Part shown: positions 23,033-35,169 of the stretch, piece after piece | Position numbering within the stretch: position 1 is the stretch's first letter | Layout: each line of letters opens with the position of its first letter | The notes under the pieces: model-generated | Told to the model about the DNA's origin: nothing | The model's database searches: none | The model's input: only the letters and a program-made list of their open reading frames with translations | Origin: Malus domestica | Lineage: Eukaryota; Streptophyta; Magnoliopsida; Rosales; Rosaceae | Assembly: GCF_042453785.1 (NCBI RefSeq) | Contig: NC_091671.1 | Location: 36,781,001-36,845,000, forward strand | Direction of reading: 5' to 3' | Length of the DNA: 64,000 nt | Program-made: the position numbers and the translations under genes

Positions 23033-24147
23033 ATGATTCTAACTCTGTACTTTCTAGATATTAATATCCTTACCAGCCAAATTTTGTTTTGACAAAATGA
23101 AAAAGCTAGATTTTGTTTGATGCTTTTTATGAATATGTTATTAAAACCCTATAAAGCTTAGAGGGAAATCTTCCAAAATCCTATATATATGGCATCCATT
23201 TCCTTTCTTCCCTTCAGTTTTGAAAAGTGGCAGATTTAGGAAATATTATTAGGGAGGTTAGTAACAATAGCACGCACAGTGTGTAAATTTTTTTAATCGA
23301 AATAGCATGCAAATCGTTAATTTATCGAGTTTTGGTAGGCCTTGAGTCATTTGCAAAAGCATATTGCACACCTATTAAGCCCTCAATTGCGTGGGTAACT
23401 AACATGTTCTAAGGTTGTTCCCATATAATGTTTAACAAAGGAGCACACTTATCTTGAACACACTAACAAATTGATTGATCTCATTGCATCTCATTAATAT
23501 GTTTGTCCAAGAATGATGATGCTTTGTTCATTCTATGAGATTACCATTTCATTTACTTTGCATTTTTGGATAGTCTTTTACTTCGTTCTTTCTTTTTTTT
23601 TCGTACAATTATAATAACAACCAACAAACAAACCAAAGGTAAATAATATTAGGACTAGACAGTAAATGTGCAACACCTCTCTAACATATTTTATCCAGTA
23701 GTTGGAAAGCATATATGAAGGGCAACTCCAACTTTCAAAGACACAACACCCAAGTCATCTATAGAGACTCACCGGAAGTCGAAGGTCAGCTGAACCCCAC
23801 CCCCCCGCGGCGACCTTTCGGTTCGCCCCTAGTTTTGAAATACATTAATAAATTTCTAGAATGGCTTCTTGTTTATTTTCATGATATCATTTGTTTCTCT
23901 TCTATCTCAGCTGGCTACGTAATGTGCATGGTAATGGTGATGGAGACGATGATAAATAACTAAAGTAATAAAATGGATGCGGTTATTTTGAAGGAAGTTG
24001 GATGATTGATAATTCATATTCACTTTACGATTCATCAAAATGTCCATTATTCATTAGTTGAGAATTCGATTGCCTGAAGAATGGTAGACCTCATAAAGAA
24101 TACCTCACATGTAGAGTGAAACCCAGTGAGTACTGTGACCTTCCAAG
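23033..24147 (+). pseudogene. TBL relic: duplicated promoter and exon 1
   Basis: Positions 23033-23224 match the upstream region of copy C (26290-26478), including the TATA-like CTATATATAT (23181-23190 against 26431-26440). After a 607-bp hAT insertion the match resumes (23832 on), with an ATG at 23861 and an exon 1 copy ending at 24147 before GTAAAC. A base lost near the start brings a stop after seven codons, and further stops follow. The PMR5N core is still readable (GCGYFEGSWMIDNSYSLYDSS, with the first residues in doubt). Exons 2-5 are absent: a Copia fossil follows. It looks like a partial duplication of copy C that decayed. Confidence 0.85.
23225..23831. mobile_element. hAT non-autonomous element, 0.6 kb
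   Basis: An 8-bp duplication GTTTTGAA flanks it (23217-23224, 23832-23839). The left end is AAGTGGCAGATTTAGGAA and the reverse complement of the right end is TAGGGGCGAACC, degenerate forms of CAGTGGCGGATCCAGG. It interrupts the relic just upstream of its start, where copy C is continuous. No coding capacity. Confidence 0.8.
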
Positions 24148-24269
24148 GTAAACAACTTGTTTTTTTATACAACAATTTGTTCTCTTTCCAAGGTAAACAA
24201 CTTATTTTATTATTTATTGATACGTATAAATTGCCAGCAAGATAAAATCGTGGTGTGATCCGGCAAGTT

Positions 24270-26144
24270 CTTTACAGAAGGAAAGGTGAAGTATCCAATT
24301 GCTAATTACGTATCAAATGAGCACTGTTTACCAAAACGTAGGGCACTGGTAAATCATATGGAATCAATTAAAATTTTAACTCAGGTCGAAGAAGCCCTGC
24401 GAGACTCTAAGTGGATATAAGCTATAGATGAAGAGATGTCTGTTTGCAGAAAACTAAAACCTAGGAGATAGTGCAGTTACCAAAAGGGAAGAAACCAGTT
24501 GGTTCTCTTTGGGTTTTTACAATCAAGTACAATGCTGGTGGATCTCTGGATAAGTACAAATCAAGGTTAGTGGCTAAGGGGTACACTTAAACGTACAGTG
24601 TAAATTATTAAGAAACTTCTTCTCCAGTAGCAAAGATGAATACAGTACATATTTTGATTTCCTTAGCTGCAAATATGGATTGGCCTCTTGAAGAATGAGG
24701 CAATCAAGAAAGTCTGACCCCTGAACTACAATTTGAATGAAGAATGCAATCCTTCATGGTAATTTGGAAGAGAAAGTGTATATGGTCTTTCCACTAGGAT
24801 ATGGTGCGAATGGTAATACTAGAATGTGCAGATTGCGTATGTCTCTTACGGACTCAAGCAAATGTCTTGTGCTTGGTTTGACAAGTTTACCCAAGCAACG
24901 AAGAATATAGATATCACCAGAATCATAGTCATTCAGATCATACTTTGTTTCTGAAGTGTAGGCTTAGCAAATTGACTACTTAATTATTTATATGGATGAT
25001 ATGATTCTTACAAGAGATGATTCAGAAGAAATCTAAAAATTATAGGCAAATCTTGCATCTGAATTTGAGATGAAAGATTTGGGAGAGTTGAAGTACTTCC
25101 TTGAGGTTGAGGTGGCCATTCAACTAAAGGTATTTTCTTATCTCAGTGGATATATGTGTTGGATTTGTTGAAAGAAACTGGTATGTTAGGGTGTAAACTG
25201 TTGATTTCCTATGATAGAAAAGCATCACTTGAGTATTTACTCTGATCAAATTCTTCTTGATAATGGTAGATATCAAAGACTTGTGGGGAGATTAATTTAT
25301 ATAGCTCATACTCGTTCTGATATTGCATATGTTGTAAGTGTTATGGATCAATTTATGTCCTCACCAGTGTAGACAACATGGCCGCTGTAATGCGAACTTT
25401 GGCATATCTGAAGTCTGCACTTGGTAAGGGAATACTGTATAAAAGACATGGGCACTTAAAATTTGAGGGATTTACAAATGCATATTAGGCTCGTAATGCT
25501 ACTAACAGGAGTTCTATTTTACGTTTGTTTGGGGGAACTTGGTTATGTGGCGTAGTAAAAAACAAAAAGCAATGTCAAAATCTATTGATGAGGCCGACTA
25601 TAGGGGTATGGCATAAGGAAATATGTGAACTCCTTTGCATACGTAAACTTTTAAGATGTCTTGTATTCGAACCATGTCTTGTCTTCGAACCAAAGGAAAC
25701 TATGAAATTATGTTGTGCCATAAGTCTGCAAGGGAAATAGCGAATAATTTGGTACAACATGATAGAACAAAGCATGTGGAGGTTGATAGACACTTTGATA
25801 AAGAGAATCTTGAAAGGAAGATTGTGTCTATACTGTTTGTGAATTTATGGGAGCAACTAGCTGATGTTTTTACTCATAGAGTATCAGGTAAAGCTTTACA
25901 ATGACTCACTTATCAAGTTGGATATGTATGATATCAATGCACCAACTTGATGCGGAGTGTTGACTTTATTGTAGATATTTTATGAGTCCTATATTTGGTA
26001 GGATTAGAATTTGTAATTGGTTGTAATCTTTAGGATTTAGTTTTCATATCTTTTGTAATTACGTTCTTTGTAAAATAAGGCATGTGTGCCTATATATGTA
26101 AATTCCAATAATGAATAAAGTAACACAGTATTCAATGTATTTCA
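24270..26144 (+). mobile_element. Ty1/Copia retrotransposon fossil, 3' part with LTR
   Basis: Plus-strand pieces match Copia reverse transcriptase (near 24380-25110), RNase H (near 25450-25900) and the end of pol, followed by a polypurine-like stretch and an LTR that begins TGTTGAC at 25958 and ends near 26144. Gag, integrase and the 5' LTR are missing. The copy is broken many times over and looks old. It lies between the TBL relic exon 1 and copy C. Confidence 0.85.
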
Positions 26145-26430
26145 CTCTTTGATAAGCCCCTTATTTATAGGCTTATGATAATGGGGTTATCCCATACGTT
26201 ACAAATGGTTGTATAATAATAGCACTTAAGAAATTAGTGGTCCATCCACCAGCACTAAGAAGCTACGAGTTCATCCACCCACATTTACAACAAATTCTGT
26301 AATTTCTAGATATTAATTCCTTACCAGCCTGATTTTGTTTTGACGAAAAAGAAAAAGCTAGATTCTGTTTGATGCTTGTTAAGAATATGTTATTAAAACC
26401 CTGTAAAGTTGAGGAAAATCTTCCAAAACC

Positions 26431-26440
26431 CTATATATAT
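26431..26440 (+). promoter_or_regulatory. TATA box of TBL-C
   Basis: CTATATATAT lies 52 bases before the chosen ATG at 26492 and is conserved in the relic (23181-23190). It argues against the in-frame upstream ATG at 26369, which would precede the TATA box. Confidence 0.6.
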
Positions 26441-26491
26441 GGTGTCCATTTCCTTTCTTCCCTCCAGTTTTCAATCACATTAATTTCTGGA

Positions 26492-29412
26492 ATGGCTTCG
26501 TGGTTTAGTTTCATGATCTCCTCTGTTTCTCTTCTATCTCAGCTGGTTATACTGCAACCTTGTAAAGTGCATGGTAATAGTGATGCAGGCGAAGATAAAC
26601 AACTAAAGCAATCAAATGGATGTGATTATTTTCAAGGAAGTTGGATAATTGATAATTCATATCCACTTTACGATTCATCAAAGTGTCCATTATTCATCGA
26701 TCGAGAATTCGATTGCCTGAAGAATGGTAGACCTGATAAAGAATACCTCAAATATAGATGGAAACCGGCCAGTGACTGTGACCTTCCAAGGTGAACAACT
26801 TGTTTTCTTATCTGCCAATTTTTTCTCCTTCGAGACTAGCTATTTGATAGTCTTCTTCATACATATAAAGTGATCCCCAAGATTGTCACGACTTCTCATT
26901 TTGGTCATTGAGATTTAAAATCGATAGAAGTGGTCTTTGAGATTCTCCACCGTCTATCATTTTGGTCATTCTGTGAAAAAAAATCTCTGTTGAATTGAAG
27001 AAAAAGCCAGTTCAAGGGGGTTGATTTGACAAAAAAAATACCGTCAATTTAATAGTGATTTCTCATAGAAGGACCAAAATAATTGACGGTGAACAATCTC
27101 ATGGACCACTTCTACCGATTTTAAAGCTCGGTAATCAAAATGGGAAGTCCATTTTGGATCAACAGCCTACATAAAACTATTTGCACTGCATTACTACTGA
27201 ACCCTTTATTATATATCTAAGCTTCTAGCTGAGGGTTTTTTTTGAATAAGTTTGTTTGAGGAACATTTTTGTAAGGCTCATGGATATTGTATTTGAAATC
27301 ATTCTTGTGAAAAATCACTCAAATTCAAAACTATTTAACCACTCAGTTAAATAATTATCATTTTAGTCTCTTTCTTATAACATTGTGTATGTCTATTTTC
27401 TTCATTAGAATTAGATGTCTGAATGAAATAAAATTCAGAGCAGACCCAAAGTGTCCTCAAATAAAATTATATAATTTTCAAATAAATATATCTCATTTAT
27501 GCAATATATGGTGCAGATTCAATGGTGAGGACATGCTGAGGAGGGTAAAGGGAAAGAAGATCTTACTCGTCGGGGACTCTCTAAGCTTCAACCAATGGCA
27601 GTCACTTACATGCATGTTGCACACTGCAGTGCCCCAATCAAATTATACTCTAGATGACCCCACATTTTCTTTGCCTGTGAGTTTTCTGCAAGCATACATG
27701 TCTACGATCTCTACTCTCAAAAAACTATGGGCGTTCATGAAGGCCATATCTTATACATTTCAATTACTTGGGTCTTTGAAGTATTAGATTACTAAATTTA
27801 ATTAATGAATTTTCTTATCTGTGACTGAGCAACAATTATTTAAAATTTACCGTTTCAATTAATAAAATTTGAATTAAAATTGATCTTAATGTGTCACTGA
27901 CCGGACTTTTATTTGTATCTTTGAATCGGGTGCTTTTAGGCTTATAAGATGTGAAGTAACAATTACTAAGAACTGGAGTTTGCAGGAATATGGAGTTTCT
28001 GTTACACTATCTCGAAATACATTTCTAGTGGATCTAGTCACGACAGAGATGGGCAAGGTTCTCAAGCTTGACTCCATTGAAAATGGCAAAGCATGGAAAG
28101 GATACGACATGCTTATCTTCAACACTTGGCATTGGTGGCTCCACACAGGAGGCAAGCAACCGTAAGATACTAAATTACTAATTTCAGAAATTAATATAGT
28201 TTTTAATATATTCATACTGTAAATTAGGATTGAACATTCGAATACGATTATAATTTATCAATGTTGATTCAATGCCTCATAACACATACATATACATACA
28301 TACATATATATATATATACACACACACATGGAAGATCTAAAAGATAAACGGTTCGGATCATGGAAAATATTAAGAAGTAGGCCTCACAAAAAAAAATAAA
28401 AAAAAACAAACAAACAAACAAACAAACTTATATAAAAATTGTATAAAAAATGATGTCACAAACCTGTCCCCTATGTTAAATATATAATCATGGTTTAGAA
28501 AAATTATTCGCATTTGTGGAAGTAGAACCTTACTTTGCATGCACTCTTTAGTATAAAAATAGTGATGTACTCAAAAGAAATAATTAATCTCTTGTTGTAT
28601 TGGAGTTTCAGATGGGACTACATTGAATCAGGAGGTAAAATACTCAAGGAAATTGACCGTTTGATTGCTTTTAGGGAGGGATTAACTACTTGGTCCAAGT
28701 GGGTGGACTCGAATGTTGATGCTAACAAGACCAAAGTTTTCTTTCAAGGCATTTCTCCAACCCATTACGAGTATGTTCTTATCATCTTTTTAAATCTCAC
28801 TGTCAGGTAAATTTTTTTTTAGAAATATCAAATATCACGTCCAATAGTGTTGGTGCCACATAATTTATCTAGCACATTTACTACATAATGTGACAGTGTC
28901 CATGTTAATTTTTTAGTAAACCTCAATGTATTAGTTTATGTGCTGCGAACAGGTCCTAGTACATTAACCATACTAATATGATTGATTGGAAATTTGAAAA
29001 AACAAATTTTTAAAAAAATATATTATAACACTTGATGTATCAAGTTATATTTCTAATCCAATGAAAAAAATGCAAAAGTAACTAATTATTTTTTGGATAC
29101 TGACGGGGCAGTGGAAATGAATGGGACGACCCAAAGTCAACTTGCAATGGACAAACTCAACCTGTTAGTGGATCAATCTATCCAGGAGGTCCACCACCAG
29201 CAACAACTGTGGTCAAGGATGTCTTGACTACAATGTCAACGCCAATAACTTTGTTGGACATAACGTTACTATCGCAATTGCGAAAGGACGGGCACCCATC
29301 TGTATACGGCCTCGATGGAAAACATGGAAATGATTGTAGTCACTGGTGCCTTGCTGGTGTCCCAGATTCATGGAATGAACTATTGTATGCTATTCTTGTG
29401 ACTACTGACTAG
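26492..29412 (+). CDS. TBL: Trichome birefringence-like (TBL) protein, copy C
   Basis: Exons 26492-26790, 27517-27676, 27986-28161, 28612-28770 and 29112-29412 give an open frame of 364 residues. The start at 26492 was chosen over 26369 because a TATA box lies between them and because it gives a normal leader ([20 protein letters not shown]). PMR5N region: [41 protein letters not shown] block: [17 protein letters not shown] in exon 2. DxxH block: [16 protein letters not shown] in exon 5. Exon 2 is 12 bases shorter than in the others, shortening the loop before the [10 protein letters not shown] strand. Closest by eye to copy B. As a TBL it would acetylate a wall polysaccharide in the Golgi; substrate unknown. 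Intron 1 holds a hairpin MITE. Confidence 0.92.
26876..27161. mobile_element. Hairpin MITE in TBL-C intron 1
   Basis: Arms of about 130 bases are imperfect inverted copies: ATAGAAGTGGTCTTTGAGATT on the left and (reverse complement) GTAGAAGTGGTCCATGAGATT on the right, with ATTTTGGTC motifs in both. Target duplication not clear. No coding capacity. Confidence 0.7.
28286..28330. repeat. TA/CA-rich microsatellite in TBL-C intron 3
   Basis: Alternating CATA, TATA and CACA runs. Confidence 0.8.
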
Positions 29413-30097
29413 AGAAGAACTTGGGCACGGCTTCACGGGATGTTATTGTGATTGGTGATGATGTCGAGTCATGGAAATTGTTCTCACTAGCTAGAGGAGA
29501 AGATATAATAATAAACTTAACCGTTAATTCAATTAGAACATGTAATAAAGTTCATATATGTAACAAAGTCTCAAAGTTTCCAACCATTGGGGTGCAGTTT
29601 GGGTTGATTGAATTTTGGGTCTAAATATTGCACCAAACCATATGTTATAGGTTGCCACAATTTAACCACAGTGCCTTGGAACCAATGTAATCAGTTCATC
29701 AATGTTGTGATTTAGTTTGGCTTGGTTTGTTTCGGTTTGTGATTTAACATGTACATAGATTTGATGAAAATTTCAGAGCTCTATCAAAATAAGTGCCCAG
29801 ATTGCCCAACGTTGGACTGCTTCTGGGTAGGAATTCGTATTTTCCAAGACCGCCCAGACCGTCCAACTTCTGTCTTGCCCGCCTAGCGTTCGTCTTCCCG
29901 CCTATGCATCCGCCTTACGCCACCTAATTGCCTTGCCGATTTAATTAACGATTTCGGGAGAATCGTGGCGGAACACTGCCGTCTAGCGCCTCGGCGGCCG
30001 CCTAGAGCGCGTTTTAGAACACTGATATATACGTACATATGAAATTATAAAATTGTCTCTTAAAAAATATAACAAATAATATGTAAATGAAAATCAC
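29413..30097. other. Intergenic with decayed repeat
   Basis: No gene seen. GC-rich pieces at 29870-30025 (CCGCCTAGCG, CGCCTCGGCGGCCGCCTAG) resemble a repeat often found near plant genes, ending TTTTAGAACACTG. It is not assigned to a family. Confidence 0.4.
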
Positions 30098-30102
30098 TAA
30101 GG

Positions 30103-30396
30103 TGTAACATCCCACATCGCCCAAGGGAGTGGATCATCTAAGCCTTATATGTATATTCTCATCTCTACCTAGCACAAGGCCTTTTCGGAGCTCACTGACT
30201 TCGGGTTCCGTAGGAACTCCTAAGTTAAGCGAGTTTGCGCAAGAGCAATCCCAGGATGGGTGACCCACTGGGAAGTTCTAATGTGAGTTCTCATAAACAA
30301 AACCGTGAGGGCGTGGTCGGGGCCCAAAACGAACAATATAGTGCTACGATGGAGTCGAGCCCGGGATATGGTGGGGGCCTGGGTCGGGATGTGACA
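30103..30396 (+). mobile_element. Cassandra TRIM solo LTR
   Basis: 294 bp, from TGTAACATCCCACATCG to GGGATGTGACA, with a perfect 5-bp target duplication TAAGG (30098-30102, 30397-30401). The centre (30190-30290) is 5S-rRNA-like: AGTTAAGCGAGTTTGCGCAAGAG... and CAGGATGGGTGACCCACTGG, matching the 5S internal promoter region. This is the hallmark of Cassandra, a non-coding LTR-retrotransposon relative. A solo LTR left by recombination; a fossil. Confidence 0.92.
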
Positions 30397-30401
30397 TAAG
30401 G

Positions 30402-31074
30402 TCTGCAAATTCAAATAGAAACAACAGAGGTATCCAAATTCAAAAGAATTTGACAACGACAAATTTAAAAATACAATGGACAAATTCAAATGACCTACAC
30501 ACAAATTATTCTTCTACTTTTTCAATGGAACCATAATCTTCTACCTCTTCTGTAGAAGCGTCATCTTCTACCTGGTCAATCAAAAAGTCATCTTCTAAGT
30601 CCATTACTACTTTTTTTACTTTCTCTTAATGAAAGGAGATGAAAATATGAGTTAGGGTTTAAAGTAGACAAATTGTCTCCCATGCCCAACCTTCTTTTTT
30701 TTTTAAATTAAGCAAAACAAAATAATTAATGTCCTTATCAGTCTTTTTGTAAATGGACAAATTTGTAATTAAAAAATTTATTAAAAGGTGGGTGGAAAGA
30801 TAAGACATTGGGGTGGGAATAACATCACTCAAAATAAAATATCTACACAACAAAAGAATGCTATTTGATTCAAAATTAATTTGCTTACAAAATAAAGCAA
30901 TATTATTTGATTCGAAGCTAATTTACCTATTATTTGTACATATATCTTATAATAATAAAATGTGTCAAATATATGTAATAATATATGAAAAATAAGTTAC
31001 CTACAGAATAAAATAATATTATTTGATTCACTATTAATTTACCTATAAAATATATATTATTTGCTAATCATAAA
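30402..31074. other. AT-rich spacer between two Cassandra copies
   Basis: No gene seen. Low-complexity, with repeated TATTTGATTC motifs at 30862-31030. Confidence 0.5.
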
Positions 31075-31484
31075 TGTCACATCCCGGCCGAGCCCCCACC
31101 ACATCCCGGGCTCGACTCCACCGTAGCGCGATATTGTCCGCTTTGGGCCCCGACCACACTCTCACGGTTTTGTTTCTGGGAATACCAAATTGTCACATCC
31201 TGGCCCGGGCCCCCACCACATCCTGAACTCGACTCCACCGTAGCACGATATTATCTGCTTTGGGCCCCGACCACGCCCTCACGGTTTTGTTTCTAGGAAT
31301 TCACGCGAGAACTTCCCAGTGGGTCACCCATCCTGGGATTGCTCTCGCGCAAACTCACTTAACTTCGGAGTTCCGATGGAACCCTAAGCCAGTGAACTCC
31401 CAAAAGGCCTCGTGCTAGGTAGAGATGAGAATATACATATAAAACTTACATGATCCACTCTCCTGGACGATGTGGAATGTTACA
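31075..31484 (-). mobile_element. Cassandra TRIM LTR, inverted, with an extra truncated copy
   Basis: Positions 31191-31484 form a full 294-bp Cassandra LTR on minus (5S-like core near 31310-31375). Positions 31075-31184 repeat its first third (CCACCACATCC, CTCGACTCCACCGTAGC, TTTGGGCCCCGACCAC). The flanks CAAAT and TAAAT are a 4-of-5 target-duplication match for the full copy. Opposite in orientation to 30103-30396. Non-coding fossil. Confidence 0.88.
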
Positions 31485-31572
31485 TAAATTTACATATAGG
31501 TAAATTAATTACTTTAACATATATGTTAGTACTGTGAACGTATAGTAATACTACATACATATAGTTAAATTA

Positions 31573-31573
<1 letters not shown>

Positions 31574-31612
<39 letters not shown>

Positions 31613-31651
31613 TGAACTTATGGTAGTATATATATGTGTGTGTGTGTGTGT
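31574..31651. repeat. (TA)n and (TG)n microsatellites
   Basis: A TA run at about 31574-31612 and a TG run at about 31634-31651, upstream of TBL-D. Confidence 0.9.
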
Positions 31652-32213
31652 TAGGGGTATTAGTATGTGCTATAATTATTTGTTCATTATAATTAAGATG
31701 AGTAATAACATTTATTGAATTGATTTGAATATTGCGGCATAAGGTGTAAACATTTTGTAATAATAGGTCAATTACTTTTCTACTTGACAGTCTTTTTCAA
31801 ATTTGGATTTTATTTAGATGTTTAGAATTAAATAGGTTTTTATCTAAACAAAGAGTTGTAAGAGTCTATATCTAAAGAACCCGTAATTCTTTTATCCAAA
31901 AAAAAAGTATAGTAATTCTTTTATCTTAGAAAAAAGTATAGTAATTCTTTTATGATTAGATACTATTCTATAAGACAAGGATTTGTTCTTTAATCTAGAT
32001 CGTTGAGGCATCAAATTTAAATACTCCCATGCAGAGAAGACAGAAACCCAGGGGAAGAAAAAGGAAATCAACAAATGGCAAACGGCAACTCCACTCATAA
32101 ATGCTACACAGCCAGAAAGATTTTCAAACATTAAAGGAAAAAAAAAAATCATTATAAAGAGCGTTTCAGTATTCTCTCTGCCAATTAATTTATCAGATTT
32201 CAGAGAATCTGAA
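31652..32213. other. Upstream region of TBL-D
   Basis: AT-rich, with a 29-base direct repeat around AGTATAGTAATTCTTTTAT (31907 and 31936). No gene recognised. It should hold the TBL-D promoter. Confidence 0.45.
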
Positions 32214-34882
32214 ATGGCACTGTGGGGTTTTCACCTTCTTCCTCTACTTCTTTCTTTTCTTTTACCGCCATCGTCATCGGCTGCCTGTGATTTTTTTCAA
32301 GGGCGTTGGGTTGTGGACGAGTTTTACCCACTTTACAATGGTTCAAGCTGTCCCTTCATTGGATTCAATTGCCTCAGCAATGGCAGACCTGACAAAGAGT
32401 ACCTCAAATATAGATGGAAGCCCACTGCTTGTGACCTTCCAAGGTAACTTTTTTCTCTGATTCTCAACTAAAATAAGCTTTTACGTTCCGGAAAATTATT
32501 TCTGCACATTTTTTTTTCCTTCTGCATAATCTTGTTTATATATGTTCGTTCATTTTTTTTTCTTAATTTCTTCAATCCACGGGAGTGTGTAAAAGAGAAA
32601 AAAGTGTGTAGAAATCACTGTACTTTTAGTCCGTGTTCCATGTAGTTTTTCCACAAAATTTTACTTTTGTTCTTGTATTTCGATTGTAAAGAGTTTGGTG
32701 CATGTAGTCTGCAACTTGTTCCATCGGACATAAGTTAATTTCTGTTAATTTCTTGTACAAAATCTGTCGAGCTAATCATCTCATGTGTCGTGTATGTGAC
32801 AATTTCAAACAAAAATTAACGAAATTGACGAAGGTTTTCGGAATAAAATAATCTACAAATCACAGAGAATAAATTAGGGACAGAAGAAAATTAAAGACGA
32901 AAGTGGAACCTTGTGAAGGCTGCAAAACCAAAAACGTGTTTAGGCCTTATCCTTTATTTTGGGTACTTTTTTGTTCTTCTGATTCCAATCAACGTTGATC
33001 ACTCATTCACATCGTAACAGCTCATGTGAAATTGACACAGATTCAATGGTCAGGATTTCATGGAGAGAAACAGAGGCAAAAAAATCATGTTTGTGGGGGA
33101 CTCACTAAGCAACAATATGTGGCAGTCATTGACATGCATGCTAAATGTTGCAGTCCCTAATTCTAAATACACCTTAACCCAAGCAGGGTCCCTCAACACA
33201 TTTTACCTTGAGGTAACTCTAGACCACTCAATTTCTTTTCACACCCGCAAGGGTTTTATAAAGCGTTTAGTTCTGCACCTGAGATTTAATGTTTAGATGA
33301 CTTTAAAACATTTGCTTTTATGAAAAACTTCAAATAAACTCTTTAGGTAGATCAATGACGGATCCATCTTGAGGCAAGGTGGGTTAGCTAATACCCCCCC
33401 CCCCCCCCAAAAAAAAAAAAGATCAGACATCTTTCATGGAAGAGCTGCCCTCCAATTGCTCGATGGATTGCTTCTATGGGCACTGGGCAGGTATCTGCTA
33501 GCCTCATGCCTTTGTAAACGTTGCTATAGGCATCTGTCTTTAAGCTCGCTTGGATAGCATACTCATTCAAAAGTTATTATCAAATGACATGCTCGCTCGA
33601 AAGTTGTCGGCATCTGTCAACAGGCGTGGAATATGACTTAGCAAATGACTCAGGCATCAATGAAATGCCAATTTGCATGACATTGAACATCCCCCCCCCC
33701 CCAACCCTCACAACCCTCACCCTCAGTAGTATTTCCTGGATCTGCCACTGAGGTAGATAGATTTTTTTTTCTGTTTCATGAATTATTTACCAATCAAATT
33801 AAATTTGTTTTATGTTTTGATAGGAATATGGAGTGTCGATTATGTTTCTGAAAAATGGGTTCTTGGTGGATTTGGCTTATGAAAAGATTGGCAAAGTCCT
33901 GAAATTGGACTCCATCAGTACTGGCGACCAATGGAAAGGAGTAGACATACTGATTTTCAACAGCTTTCATTGGTGGGCTCATACCGGGCGTGCTCAAACG
34001 TATGCTAATCTTCAACACATGCTATGTTTTTAGACTCTCAATTCAAATAGCATATTCATAGAATCGTATCAATGGTTTAATTTGGACAGACTGAAAAGAC
34101 GATGTACCAGACTATCTCCCAAAAGAACATTTCCATGGGCATACCAAATACAAGTTAAATTAATCAATCATAAAAATTAATTTAGAATTGAATGATTTAT
34201 GATTATTATTTTGTTGTTGCAGATGGGACTATTTTCAAGTGGGAGACAAGGTGGTGAAAGAGATGGATCACATGGAGGCCTACAAGATTGCATTAACAAC
34301 ATGGGGTAAATGGGTTGATTCCAGCATTGATATTTCAATTACCAAAGTCTTTTTTCAAGGAGTAGCCGCTGTTCATACTGAGTAAGTTCCATTTTCAGAG
34401 CAATTGTTACACCGATATTTGATGTTATCAATTTAATAATTTTGTAACACGTAAATTAGTAGTACGGTAATACCACTTGGTATTTTGACAATTGCACTGG
34501 ACGAATTTTCTATACAAACAAGAAATTGTGCAGATTTACTAACATTGTATATTCCATTTTGTGGGCATGAAATCAATCATGTTTTAGTGGCAAGGAATGG
34601 AAGGATCCAAAAGCAGGAAGTTGCCTAAGACAGACCCAACCAATTCTAGGACCAACTTATCCAGGACCAAGTCATCCGGGAGAAGCTATTGTAAAGAGTG
34701 TGTTAAGTGGCATGGAAAAGCCTGTGTATTTATTGGACATCACATTGCTCACGCAGCTCAGAAAAGATGGGCACCCCTCCATTTATGCAGGTGAAGGTCC
34801 CAAATATAATGACTGTAGTCACTGGTGTCTTCCTGGTGCTCCTGATACTTGGAATGAACTTTTGTACGCAGCTTTGCTCTAG
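32214..34882 (+). CDS. TBL: Trichome birefringence-like (TBL) protein, copy D
   Basis: Exons 32214-32443, 33041-33212, 33824-33999, 34223-34381 and 34588-34882 give 343 residues with no break. The leader is short and hydrophobic ([17 protein letters not shown]) and leads straight into PMR5N ([18 protein letters not shown]); it lacks the linker of A and C. GDS block: [16 protein letters not shown], with Met where the others have Gln. DxxH block: [16 protein letters not shown], the canonical CLPG form. It is the most diverged copy ([26 protein letters not shown]), so probably the oldest split or a different substrate. Same Golgi acetyltransferase family. Intron 2 holds a hAT element. Last gene of the array. 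Confidence 0.92.
33353..33750. mobile_element. hAT non-autonomous element in TBL-D intron 2
   Basis: The 8-bp duplication AGGTAGAT flanks it (33345-33352, 33751-33758). The left end CAATGACGGATCCA and the reverse complement of the right end CAGTGGCAGATCCAGG are inverted repeats of the same type as 17813-19002. Contains two poly-C runs and a poly-A run; no transposase. Confidence 0.88.
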
Positions 34883-35169
34883 GAATTTTCTTATTCTTCT
34901 TTATTTAAATAAAATTTTCTTATGGATTGTCTGATAATAATAATTCGTATTGTTATTATTATTATTATTGTACGACTGATCGCATTTCAGCCTTATTAAC
35001 TTACATCGTTCATTATTGTGCGCTATAAACTCTCTTAAATTAATCGTTTGTCAATTTTGTTTTTAAAAAAAAGAAAAAAAAACAAACGGATTACAAACTT
35101 CGAATATTATTCAACTAACTAAAAAGGAAACAACATTTTTTTTTTAAAAACAAAGAAAAATAATAATAA

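Noticed and set aside
26369-26491. Upstream in-frame ATG giving a longer TBL-C protein
   Set aside because: It lies before the TATA box at 26431 and would destroy the signal peptide; the same upstream DNA is present in the relic as non-coding.
30190-30290. 5S rRNA gene
   Set aside because: The 5S-like core is partial and embedded in a Cassandra LTR with TAAGG duplications, so it is not a ribosomal gene.
33388-33570. 60-residue minus frame in the 33353 hAT element
   Set aside because: No family recognised; it ends in poly-C/poly-A and has no hAT motif, so it is not called as a captured gene.
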